A stretch of DNA of 64,000 nucleotides. Origin: Cylindrodendrum hubeiense. Taxonomy: Eukaryota > Ascomycota > Sordariomycetes > Hypocreales > Nectriaceae. The translations under genes and the position numbers were made by a program. Location: contig JAANBB010000020.1 of assembly GCA_014621425.1 (NCBI GenBank), positions 124,001-188,000 on the forward strand, in the 5' to 3' direction. This document shows positions 42,506-52,434 of this stretch, one piece after another (positions within the stretch are counted from its first letter, which is position 1; the number at the start of each line of letters is the position of its first letter). Under the pieces are notes generated by a model. That model made no database searches, was not told the DNA's origin, and saw only the letters and a program-made list of their open reading frames with translations.

Positions 42506-42641
42506 CTGGAATGCCCCGTCAATGGTGTCCTGCATGTCTTTGCTAACCGCAAGCTGAGATGGTCCTGTGGCTACCTGGAATGCCCTTTCAATGGTGTTCT
42601 GCATGTCTCTGATAACCACAAGCTGAGATAGGTGTGGCTAC
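42506..42641. repeat. two-copy tandem repeat, about 69 bp
   Basis: Copies start at ctggaatgcc 42506 and 42575 and end before 42642. The second copy differs mostly by C-to-T and G-to-A changes (ccccg/ccctt, gtcc/gttc, gctaaccgc/gataaccac) and is two bases shorter. Confidence 0.85.
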
Positions 42642-44714
42642 CTGGCGCTGCCAAGGACAAAGCAAGCCAGTTGATCCATTGGCGCTATACCTGCTAGTTG
42701 TAAATAACTACAAGGCTTCTCTGGCATATTTCGTGCTGTGCCGCGGCCTAAGAGAACTGGACGTCTCCAATTGCAGTTGAGCCGCATCCCTGTCAAGTGA
42801 AACCCCCGAGGACTAAGAAACTGAGGCTGGAGCAAGGGAGATTCGTCAGCCTTCCAGTCCTCGAAACAGGCAATTATTGGCAACTCCCGACTCGGCCAGG
42901 TGTGGACCTGGTGGCGCTGTGGAGATGCGTAGTGGATTGGTCGAGACGCGGTGGAGCGCTGCGGGCCGAAGCGCCAGTTCATCTCAAAGCGGTCAGGTCT
43001 CCGAGCAGGTGGGGAGCTGATGGGCTCTTCCGGAGAGGTCGAGATGGGGCGAGGTGAGAAGTGTTAGCACGTGGCTGGCTGAACAAGCTTAGACATGCGG
43101 AGGAGATACTGTCGGTACGGCAAGGCGTCTCGACTGAAGGGAGGAGCAAAGCCGCCGCGAACCAACAGCACAGCCAACGGCCCCGCTCTTTCTCATACCA
43201 CAGCACAGTAGAATTCCATCCACCGGGGACAAGGCCAATGGAACGAACCAGAGGGGCTTGTAGTCTAGGAAGGCTAGATATCATTTCAACCATCATCCCT
43301 TCTCCGCAGCAGCTACCACCTTACTGGTAGACCCCTGTCTCACCTCACAGCACGCGGTTCCTGACACTAGTGCTCATCCGCTAGTGTTGAAGAGGACGCG
43401 TCGTTGATGAGGTGGTAGTTACTTGGCTAAGATGGGCACATCAGCCACATGTCTTGGTTCCGACACGCGTTATGAAGTACAAGGAGTCAATAGCAACGGT
43501 GTCTCACTGTGAAAAGAGTGGGCCGCAAAGAAAACAGCTCAGCCACGTTGGTAACTATTGGTCCTGATACGGCAATAGAATCGCTTCGACAGTGATCACG
43601 ACACAACCAGCGAGAATGTCGCAGTACATAGGATGAGCCATTCGGTTACTGCGATGGTCTAGAATCTAATAGTAGATAAGGTGTATCCCTTACAGATTGA
43701 TTGTGATTACAAAGCGGACCTGGTATCTCAGCCAGGCTTCAGCCCAGCGTTCGTAGCATGTACTTTCCTCAATCATGGCGGCTCACCGATAGCTTACCAC
43801 TGGACCGCCTCAATATAGCGCCACCAGAATTTATTTAAGAGGCAGCCTGTAGTGCGAACCAAATCGGACAAATACCACGTGTCATATTTATCCTATAGTG
43901 AATAAAGATGCTTCTTAGCCTTGTTCTCACATAAAAAGAAACCACAGCTCCTCATTTTATTGTCCTTGGCACCATGAGCCATGGTTTCAGTTGTAGACAA
44001 CATCCCAACAATCGCCGACCCCGTTGATATTTGTCGCTGTGATAATTCTCGTATCAATTGACTATTGTTTGTGACGACGCCCCTCCTGATTCGTGGGAAA
44101 CATCTCCGGAGTTCGACCAGCAATCCTTTACTCTTTTTGGGGTATTTCTCAGAAGGTCAGAGCACCGAGAGACCTGATTCTAGACTGTGAGCATTGGCAG
44201 CAATATAGAATTACCCCATCCTTATTTTGGTCATCAACTCCGCAGGTATCAACCCGGACTGGACTCCGCCTGAGCCAAGAGGTCGTCAGTACTTCACCCA
44301 AATAGGCACCAAAATTTTATCCGATTGCTGAGCTTCTAGAGGTAAATATCCCTCTCCACGTACCTTTTATTACCTAACGTCAACTTCTGCTTGATGCACC
44401 CTTTGGTGTTGCCTTACCTTTGTTGCAGACTTTGACGCTCGCACGCTCTTGCTTCATCACTGAATGTGTGGTGGAAATTATGTACTTATTCACTATTCAA
44501 TGTTTAAGCAGCTGGCACAGAACCAGAGTGAAGTGGCCTCTATGTGAGTAACAAAACCTTTCGTGGGTTTCTACTCGTGGGGTGCACAAATCTTTTAACA
44601 TTACCATACGTTATACAGTCGTTCCATTGCATCTCCACTCTACCAACGCTACCCTATACCCCTGCCAATCTGATTTAGAAGTACCCGGCGGGTTGACTAA
44701 GCGAGCTTAGGCTC

Positions 44715-44737
44715 CCCCCTCTCCCTTGGAGAGGGGG
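44715..44737. other. perfect 10-bp-stem hairpin
   Basis: ccccctctcc - ctt - ggagaggggg. The arms pair perfectly with a 3-base loop. It lies about 130 bp before the transposon-derived reading frame and could belong to the element's terminal region. Function unknown. Confidence 0.6.
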
Positions 44738-44864
44738 CGACAAAACCCGTATCTGCGTCGCATGCGTATCCAACTTTCCCACATTCCGTATAAGCCTATG
44801 ACCCCAATTCAAGCTCAATCAAGCCCAAATTCAGACCATATCTTCTCATATATTCAATTTTAAC

Positions 44865-46990
44865 ATGACCGAAATTTCAGCTAAATCCCGTACTATTATA
44901 GCCCGTGCTGCCCGTGCCTATCTTTCGGGTCAGTCCATTACAAGGACAACTCAAGCGAATCCCGCACTTCCTCGCAAGATGACTATCTTTGAGCTGGCTC
45001 GACAACACCACATTACTGAGCCTCTTACTAAGAAATATATCCTGTTATTGAGAGCTGGAAAGAAACTTCCTTCCTCTAGTAATAAGGGAGGCCAATTATC
45101 TGCTCTGATAGCCAGCGAAGAGTGTGCTTTAGTTACCTTTATCTGAGGGGTTGAAAAGAGTGTATTTACTATTACTAAATATTATATCCGCAATTATACT
45201 AGCTTTATATAGAAACATTATATTAAGGGTCCTAGGATTGAGGTCTTATAGGCCTGGGTTCGGAGATTTAAATAGTGATACCTAGAGCTTTAATATAAGA
45301 TCCTAAAGGTTAAGGAAGTTATTAGAGCTAGAGTAGAGCTTAATATTTCATATCTTAACACTTAGTATTAGGAATTTAAAGTATTTATTAAAGAATTGGG
45401 GATAAATTCTACTAATTTATAGAATTTTAATAAAATCTCTTTCTAATTAGGCTAGATAGATAGTAATATAAGGATATTTTTAACTTGAATAAAGAAAAAT
45501 ATCTAGTTTATGATCTTCTAATTAGGTAATAAAGAGTTATTTATATTTATAAATATAATTAGTATAGGAGGGAGATCTATCCCTTTTTTTCTTATTCTTA
45601 TTATAAAGATTATATTAGAGGAATATATTCTAGTTATTATTAATAAAAATATTATCCTAATATTTATATCTTCTAGTTTTAATAATACCCATAAAACCTA
45701 ATAATAATTATAGTATTTTAATTATTATTCCTTTACTTTAAGTAAGAACTTTAATAGCTTCTTAATTAAAACCTAGTTTAGCTATACTTCTAATATTATA
45801 AGAGATTAATAGAGTTATAAGATAGTAAATATCACCTCACAGAAAATATAGAAGATAAAGCTAGTATTTCAAATACTTATTATAAATAGGTTCTCTGCTT
45901 ATAAAGACCCTGATTATAATGTTCTGGCTACTATATACTAGTGAGGGTATAGGGTAGGCAGGAATGTATTGGGGTATGATCTAAGTGGACTAGGATATAT
46001 ACTAAGTAAAAGAGAATTATAGGGTCTGATAATATATAAACGGGAATATTTATATAATCAAATCTATTAATAATTAAGGAACTTAAGGCTTTTATCTAAT
46101 ATACTAAAATAAATATATATATACAAGTAATTAGTATAATTAAATAGTATTAAATTATATTAAATAGTGTCTATTTAATATATACTTATCTGTAGTATTA
46201 AATTGTATTAAATAGAGTCTGTTTAATATATAGGTATTATATATTATAATAGAAAAGAAAAAGTGAATATTAAATAATTTTACTAGTTATAACTATCTAG
46301 TCTTAACTTAGGCTATAATATAATATCTCCCCTCTATTAGTCTTGTCCTTAAGATCTATTAAGTAGGTCTTTTTTCTAAGAGGTAGGTTTTTATTATTTT
46401 TAGTCTTATAATTATTCTTATCTTTCTAACTAATTATAATATTAGGTTATATCTCTAAAAACTTATTATATTTTAAAGTTTTATCTGTTTATTATAGTAA
46501 TATTATTAATATTATTAAAAAGTTTAGCTTTAAGATATCTTATTATTTTATTTATTTTAAAGTAAATTATTATTTTTATATTATTATAAAGGGGAAATTA
46601 TAATATAATTTCTACATAGAGAAGAAGTATATAAATTATAATTTTAATAGTATATTTTCATAAACTTATAGGTTTCTTATACTTATAATTTCTATAATAT
46701 TAATTTATTATAGTTATTTATATTTCTTAAGAGAAGGATTATTTAGAGGAATAAAAAAAGTAAGCTAAGGTTAATCTCTTTAAGGCTTTCTTATAACTAT
46801 AGTATTTATATTATTAGGAGAAGTATCTTTATAAGAAGATAACTAAGATAATTTATTAGGATTATAAAGATCTAGATAAACTAGAGATAATAGAATAGTA
46901 GGATATTATTACTCATTTTAAGGCTCTTTTTAAGATTTAATTATTAGAGGATTATAGGATAATTAATTAGAGTATTATTAATTTAGGTAC
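44865..46990 (+). mobile_element. RIP-degraded DNA transposon relic (Tc1/pogo-like, tentative)
   Basis: A 93-codon frame at 44865-45146 is normal in base composition. It looks like the helix-turn-helix start of a DDE transposase (SKSRTIIARAARAYLSGQSI, then a FELARQHHIT helix). From about 45150 to 46990 the sequence turns extremely AT-rich, dominated by TA/AT steps with stops in all frames. Traces of a transposase remain in shifted frames: a GGRSIPPFLIL-like fragment near 45570 recalls the DDE_1 domain. This pattern fits repeat-induced point mutation. Both edges are sharp. I could not identify terminal inverted repeats or a target duplication, so the class and exact ends are inference. Confidence 0.7.
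46085..46240. repeat. AT-rich direct repeat within the relic
   Basis: Two copies of agtattaaatt[a/g]tattaaatagngtct[a/g]tttaatatata, starting at about 46146 and 46193. They are probably a mutated sub-repeat of the element. Confidence 0.6.
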
Positions 46991-47622
46991 TAAAGTGGCG
47001 GGGATTGCCGTATCGGACAGGAAGGGCCGAGAAATGTGGGGCCGTCCGGGAGGGCGGATAAAAGGGAAGGTCTCCGACCAGAGACCTTGGGCATCACGAA
47101 GCATCAACACACGAGAGATACCTTTTGAAAGGATAGCTTGGTGGAGGAACGAGACCTTCCCTAGCCCTCCCAGCAGAGTCTTCTTAATTTTCTGTATTAC
47201 TTGTATTAATTTGCAATTTTCCCTCGATTTTCTTTGCTGTTAGTCGCGCCCGAGTCTTTGAGGTCGGGATTTTCATCACATCAATCACGGTTTTCAACGC
47301 CTTGCCAACGCCGAAGACCATCATTTCTTCAGCCAAGCATCTAATTAGATGCTTTCCTTCCTTAAGAACCCAGAATCAAGAGATAGCAGCCGATAGCTCC
47401 AGCTGTGGCCTACGCGCACACCCGACCCAGGGAGACTTGCTGCCGACGCTTGATTGAGGATTTCTGTGGGAGGGCATCTACTTTGGTGTTGGGCTAAGAT
47501 CCCTTTTCTCGCCGCTTCAGTACACTTGGCTCATTGAAGGCCAAATAAAGACCATGCTGACCATCAAAGTGCCACGTCGCCGCAAAGCTTTCCGTGCATA
47601 AATTCTTCAATTCACTACCAGA
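46991..47622. other. right flank of the relic and promoter of the coiled-coil gene
   Basis: Base composition returns abruptly to normal at about 46990. A frame at 46995-47243 runs on from the AT-rich block but has no recognisable product. Confidence 0.4.
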
Positions 47623-49899
47623 ATGGAGTTCCAGAACCGTTACGTGCGTGGCTTTGACGATGGGTTGACTCCGCACTTTGGGAATGAGACTCAATATGCT
47701 CCTAGCGAAGCCCAGGAGATACCTGGTGCGCAAATCGCAAGCTATCCTAGTGGTACCCGACCTCCCCACAGAACTTCGCACATAATGCCTCCAGGAGAAG
47801 GATTCATTCCCTTTTCTGCCCCCCCTCCTCCTCCTCCACTAAGACAGAATCAAAGGCGAGAAGGAATGGCGGATTACGAGAGATCTGACCAAAGGTTTCG
47901 GGATCTCATGTTTGATGACGCTCTGAGAGCTTCACAAAAGGTCACTGCTCTTATAGAAAGGCGTGTACAAAGTCTCGAGTCAAAATTCAAAACAGAATTG
48001 GAACGTTCACAGAAAGAATTAAAAGGTGAACAAGAAAGGATGCTGCAGTTAGAAAGAGAGAAGACCCAACTAAGGGAAGAGATGAAAACACAGGCAGGAA
48101 AAGATGCCGAAAGAATACATCAAAAGATTCAAGAATGTCAAGACTTGAAAGTGGAGTGTGACAGATTGGAAAAGAAGCACAAGGATTTGAAGAGAGAACA
48201 TGAGAGTTTGAGAGAGGAGCGTGAGAAATTAAAAATGGACGCGATAGCGATGGATAGAGAAATGAAAAGGCAAGTCCAAACGGTGGACAAGGAAAATATG
48301 ATTGCAAAAAGCGAACGTCTCAAATTCGCAGAAAACCTCAAGGAGCGGTTTGAGACCGAGACTCGGGCGAGGGAAACACAGCAAAGGGTAGCAATGGAAG
48401 AGCAGAGCAAACGTGTATCTGAACAAATTGAAAGGCTGAAGCAAGATCTACAGCAACAATTCGCAAAAGACATTCGCGAACTGGATGAGAAACGGAACTT
48501 GGAAAATGAGGAGTCAAAAAAGAGAGAGGTGGAAGCTACCGATGCACGTGTCGAGAAGGCCGAGAAGAGGGCTCTTGAAGCGGAAGCTCGATGGCAGTTC
48601 GAGAAAGACATGAGGAATAGGGAATGGCACAAGTTGGACGTTCAAAGATTACACTATGACATACAGGGAAGAATCGACCGATCTATCCAGGCAGCATTTG
48701 GCATGGCCAACAAAGAAAGACTTCCGCAACAATCCAGCTTCGCTGATGGCCGACATCGGCACCAAACCCACCGAACGTCTGATCCCCAAACCAACCGACC
48801 ATATACTACGAATTGTCATGGACCGGTGTACCGGAACCATGTTCGAACAGAGCGACCTCAAGGAGATTTATACTCCAGCATAGGACTTTCGGCGAACTCT
48901 TCCTTCGACGAGTCGGAGGATGATCAACATTCGGTTATTCCGCGGTCGAGGGAGCAAGGTGGACGAGATACGCCGCATGGGTATACAAGGAACCCTCCTC
49001 GACATTCCAAACCAACCATGCAATTCTCCGCCTCGAGTTCTCCAGATCACAGCTCGCGCATCAGTCAATTTTCGACATCCGGAGAAGTTGGATCTCCCGG
49101 TTCCGCACCAACTTCACAACGAAGATGGTCAAGCACGGCAAGTGCTCAAATCGTTCAACCTGCAAAAAGGCCTAGTTCTAGAGGCGCTTCGCCTCACGGT
49201 AGTGGAGCGGCCCACAGTCCCACAACTGAATTCACCACCTACAACCCGTCGTCTACCACCGCATCCTATAGAGACTTTGTCGATGCTCCTGATATCTGCG
49301 AAGAAACCTTGCCTGAACAATTTCGTGATTTACAGGAGCACACAGAAGTTTCGGGGAGTGCGAATCCGCTGCGTGAAAGCCTCAATTCGGTTTCTGCTGC
49401 TGAATTTGACCCACCTTTGGCGGCCAAAGACATGGAGAACCCATATCAGTCAAGGGAGATGATTGAGTACAATGAAGGAAAAGGCAAGGATCGGAAATCC
49501 AGTTCCAGAGCTCCCGGATATAGATCAATACGTAATATGAGAGCGTCGCCCAACGAACAGGAAGAAGAAAAGTATGAAGATGCAGGTACCAGCCGTCTAC
49601 GGAGGCCAATGAGGTTGGCGACACCGCCTCAGGCGACGAAAGGCGAACCAGCGGATGGAAATTATATAGAATTCGGTGGTATTGGTGATATGGGGGAAAT
49701 TCAAGTGTACATGACGGGATTTTCGCCACCATTATCGGGTGGTCAACCCCCGTTACAAGGCCCAATGTCGGAGGGAAGCAGGCTTCAAACGTCGACGATG
49801 GAAACTGGCAACTTCATTGGAATGGAATATGATCCAATGAATGCAGTATCGCGAAGCTTGACGTCAGAAAAGTCCGAGATACCTCATCTCTCTATATAG
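47623..49899 (+). CDS. coiled-coil protein with polyproline N-terminus
   Basis: Single exon, 758 aa. A disordered N-terminus carries a PPPPPP run (residues 67-72). A continuous coiled coil rich in E, K, R and Q spans about residues 95-345, with heptad-like LEREKTQLREEMK-type segments. The C-terminal 400 residues are disordered and serine/proline/glutamine-rich. There is no signal peptide or membrane segment. Such proteins often act as scaffolds, but I do not recognise a family. The start is the first ATG of the frame (gaATGG). A further frame directly after the stop (49904-50155) could be a lost 3' exon, but no intron joins them convincingly. Confidence 0.75.
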   Translation: MEFQNRYVRGFDDGLTPHFGNETQYAPSEAQEIPGAQIASYPSGTRPPHRTSHIMPPGEGFIPFSAPPPPPPLRQNQRREGMADYERSDQRFRDLMFDDALRASQKVTALIERRVQSLESKFKTELERSQKELKGEQERMLQLEREKTQLREEMKTQAGKDAERIHQKIQECQDLKVECDRLEKKHKDLKREHESLREEREKLKMDAIAMDREMKRQVQTVDKENMIAKSERLKFAENLKERFETETRARETQQRVAMEEQSKRVSEQIERLKQDLQQQFAKDIRELDEKRNLENEESKKREVEATDARVEKAEKRALEAEARWQFEKDMRNREWHKLDVQRLHYDIQGRIDRSIQAAFGMANKERLPQQSSFADGRHRHQTHRTSDPQTNRPYTTNCHGPVYRNHVRTERPQGDLYSSIGLSANSSFDESEDDQHSVIPRSREQGGRDTPHGYTRNPPRHSKPTMQFSASSSPDHSSRISQFSTSGEVGSPGSAPTSQRRWSSTASAQIVQPAKRPSSRGASPHGSGAAHSPTTEFTTYNPSSTTASYRDFVDAPDICEETLPEQFRDLQEHTEVSGSANPLRESLNSVSAAEFDPPLAAKDMENPYQSREMIEYNEGKGKDRKSSSRAPGYRSIRNMRASPNEQEEEKYEDAGTSRLRRPMRLATPPQATKGEPADGNYIEFGGIGDMGEIQVYMTGFSPPLSGGQPPLQGPMSEGSRLQTSTMETGNFIGMEYDPMNAVSRSLTSEKSEIPHLSI

Positions 49900-51096
49900 G
49901 GCTTTGTTGGAGTGGAGAGAGGGCCAGCAGATTCAAATTCCAGAAGCGAGCAAAATTTGGCATTCATGCATCGTATTGAAGATTCAGGATAGAATTGATA
50001 CGCGCAATTCAGCTGCGGAAGTAAGTCAGGAAATCCTACCCCAAGGTCGTTATCGTAAATTCTATCTGGAACTCACCCAACACGAACTGAAGTGTTGTCT
50101 CATTTTCATGTCGGTTGTTGATGATGGGGCTTGTGATGCTCGGGTTTATGGTTAGTCACAAACCTTGCCGTTAGTTCACCGGGTATCAGGCGAGTTAAAC
50201 AGTTCCAAGGGGAGAGTCACGGTGAGCGTTGGGGGTAGAATCATTTAATATTTAGGAATAAGGGCAATCATAAAAAGAGGAGAACTACCCTCGTCGGCAT
50301 GACCGACGAAGAGAACAGCTTGATCAGAGACAGGCACATTAACAAGACTCAATTTGGAAATCACGCGAAGAAGGCCATTTTTTCCGGTTCTAATGACGAA
50401 TGTATCGACTGTTATCGTAAAGACATGAAGCAGAGATGTGATGGTGTGTTTAAAATGAAGCCCGGCTCGGTTCGTCGCTCCGATAGCTCCACCAATCGGT
50501 GTTGCTGTGCTGCGATCCCAAGTTCGCGGCGCTGATTGTTGTAGCCTAGCGCAGCCCATCCTGCAATCTACGTACAGCATTACTCAATTTAGAATGGATT
50601 AAATACGAGCTCGCATGATCGGTGCCCCCGGATCAGCACTAGTATGCGGAGGCACTACTTGACATGCCAATGAACCCAGCGCACAGCCGTATCAATTTGA
50701 CACATACGTAGAGTAATGTTAAGGTTCCCCGATTAACCTCCTAGTAAAAGTGGCCACCTTCCGTATCCGGGGATGACTAACGGTTGAGGGGATCGAACTC
50801 TATCCCCGACGTAGCATCTAGGACAGGGATCTTTATTCTCGGACATGGATCCTTAGTTCTCAGCTGATAGGCAGCCGCATCACTATCAACTTGCAGCTTC
50901 CTAATGTGGACGGCCTTTTGTTTCCAGTACCCGGTTTGCAGCTAACCATCTGCTGTGGCCTGTGCCCCGGCGATAGGCATAAGCGCCAAGAAGAAGCCAT
51001 GATAAAACAGACAGCATCGCTTCCTCCAACGCGGATCAGTCACCTCCTCCCTTTACCGCCTCTCTTTACCCCCTCATCTGGAATCTGACTGCCACA
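49900..51096. other. 1.2-kb spacer, promoter of the carboxypeptidase
   Basis: Overlapping frames at 49904-50155 (+), 50245-50580 (-) and 50299-50535 (+) have no recognisable products. The last 60 bp are pyrimidine-rich, a usual fungal leader. Confidence 0.4.
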
Positions 51097-52434
51097 ATGA
51101 AGGCGTCTCTTCTCTTGTCGCTCTTTGCGCTCTCTCACGGCACTCTGGGATGCTTGCTGCCCGAGGAACGCGGAGATGGATTCAAGACAGTTGTCCGCCG
51201 CCAAACGAGTAATGGAACGCCAATTGGCACGGGCGATCGATTCAAGGGCGGCGCGACAGCACCCCGAGGATTGGGGACGCAATCCAAGAAGTCGTTCAGC
51301 ACCCTACTGAACGTCAAGGAAATCAAGAGCGGACTTCGAGGCCTCGCGAAGGAGTACGGCATTAAGACATTTGAAACTCCCTATAAGACCTATGAGGGCG
51401 CCACTGTCCTTGCAGCTAAGGTCGGGGGCAGTGGGAGCAAAGACAACGACGCCTTCCGTGTCTTCTTCAACGGCAATATCCACGCTCGAGAGCGCGGTTC
51501 TATGGATAGCGTGTTGTACTTCATTTCCGATTTACTGTATGCCAACAAACACCACACCGGCTTGACATACGGATCCAAGAAGTACACCGCCGCCCAAGTC
51601 AAGACGGCGTTATCCGCTGGAATTGTCTTTATTCCACTTAGCAACCCCGACGGAGTTGCCTATGACCAGGCTACCAATAGCTGCTGGAGAAAGAACCGCA
51701 ACCCTAACGCGGGTCAGTCTAAGGGAGTCGATCTGAACCGCAACTTTGATTTCGTCTGGGACTTCCCGAAGAAGTTTGCGGCCAGTGTACAAGACGTCGC
51801 CTCAAACTCGGCTAGCTCTGAGGTTTACCACGGAACTAAAGCATTCTCTGAGCCAGAGACCAAGAACATCAAGTGGATTTTTGACACATACTCAAAGGTC
51901 CGCTGGTTCATTGACCTGCATTCATATGCAGGTGATGTACTCTACAGCTGGGGCAGTGACGAGAACCAGTCCAAGTACCCATACATGAACTTCATGAATA
52001 GCACCTATGACAGTGTTCGCGGTGTTATCACCGGCACTTCCGGATCCGCTGGCTACGGCGAGTATACGCCTAAAGTAGATCTCGACACGAACAAGGCCGC
52101 GGCCAAGCGCATCGTCTCGGCCATGACTGCAGGCGGCGGCCGAGCTTACACAGCTATGCCAGCAGCCGAATTATATGCTACTTCGGGTGCTAGCGACGAT
52201 TACGCCTACTCACGACACTTCGCAAACCCCAAGAAGAACCTCGTGCACGCGTACACTGTGGAATTTGGATTCGGCAATGACGAGGCATCTTGCCCGTTCT
52301 ACCCCACAGTCGCTCAGTACAACTCAAACCTCAAAGCAACCAGTGCTGGTTTCATGGAGCTGTTGCTGGCTGCTGTCGACCTGGGCCTTGGAGATCCAAT
52401 CAAGTGCAAGGGCAAGGGCAAGGGCAGAAGTTAA
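51097..52434 (+). CDS. secreted zinc carboxypeptidase, M14 family
   Basis: Single exon, 445 aa. A signal peptide (MKASLLLSLFALSHGTLG) is followed by a short pro-region with dibasic VVRR near residue 35, then the M14 metallocarboxypeptidase fold. Zinc ligands are His129 and Glu132 (NIHARE) and His275 (DLHSYAG). NRN at 214-216 provides substrate-binding Asn/Arg, and Glu389 in YTVEFGF is the catalytic acid. All catalytic residues are in place, so it should remove C-terminal residues from extracellular peptides. The C-terminus ends in a lysine/glycine tail (KGKGKGRS) encoded by repeated aagggc units. Divergence of the pro-region from carboxypeptidase A is typical for fungi. Confidence 0.95.
   Translation: MKASLLLSLFALSHGTLGCLLPEERGDGFKTVVRRQTSNGTPIGTGDRFKGGATAPRGLGTQSKKSFSTLLNVKEIKSGLRGLAKEYGIKTFETPYKTYEGATVLAAKVGGSGSKDNDAFRVFFNGNIHARERGSMDSVLYFISDLLYANKHHTGLTYGSKKYTAAQVKTALSAGIVFIPLSNPDGVAYDQATNSCWRKNRNPNAGQSKGVDLNRNFDFVWDFPKKFAASVQDVASNSASSEVYHGTKAFSEPETKNIKWIFDTYSKVRWFIDLHSYAGDVLYSWGSDENQSKYPYMNFMNSTYDSVRGVITGTSGSAGYGEYTPKVDLDTNKAAAKRIVSAMTAGGGRAYTAMPAAELYATSGASDDYAYSRHFANPKKNLVHAYTVEFGFGNDEASCPFYPTVAQYNSNLKATSAGFMELLLAAVDLGLGDPIKCKGKGKGRS

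Larger units (their letters stand above)
42285..44864. other. 2.6-kb spacer with tandem repeat and hairpin
   Basis: No credible gene; frames at 42797-43330 and 43893-44305 on both strands overlap one another and lack recognisable content. It holds the two-copy repeat at 42506-42641 and the hairpin at 44715-44737. From about 44.2 kb on it becomes the left flank of the transposon relic. Confidence 0.4.

Noticed and set aside
44093..44305. 70-aa plus frame and its antisense at 43893-44123
   Set aside because: Short, mutually overlapping, and no family resemblance.
46995..47243. 82-aa plus frame at the right edge of the AT island
   Set aside because: No recognisable domain; it probably begins inside the relic by chance.
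48138..48632. 164-aa minus frame rich in Ser/Phe/Cys
   Set aside because: Antisense of the Glu/Lys-rich coiled coil.
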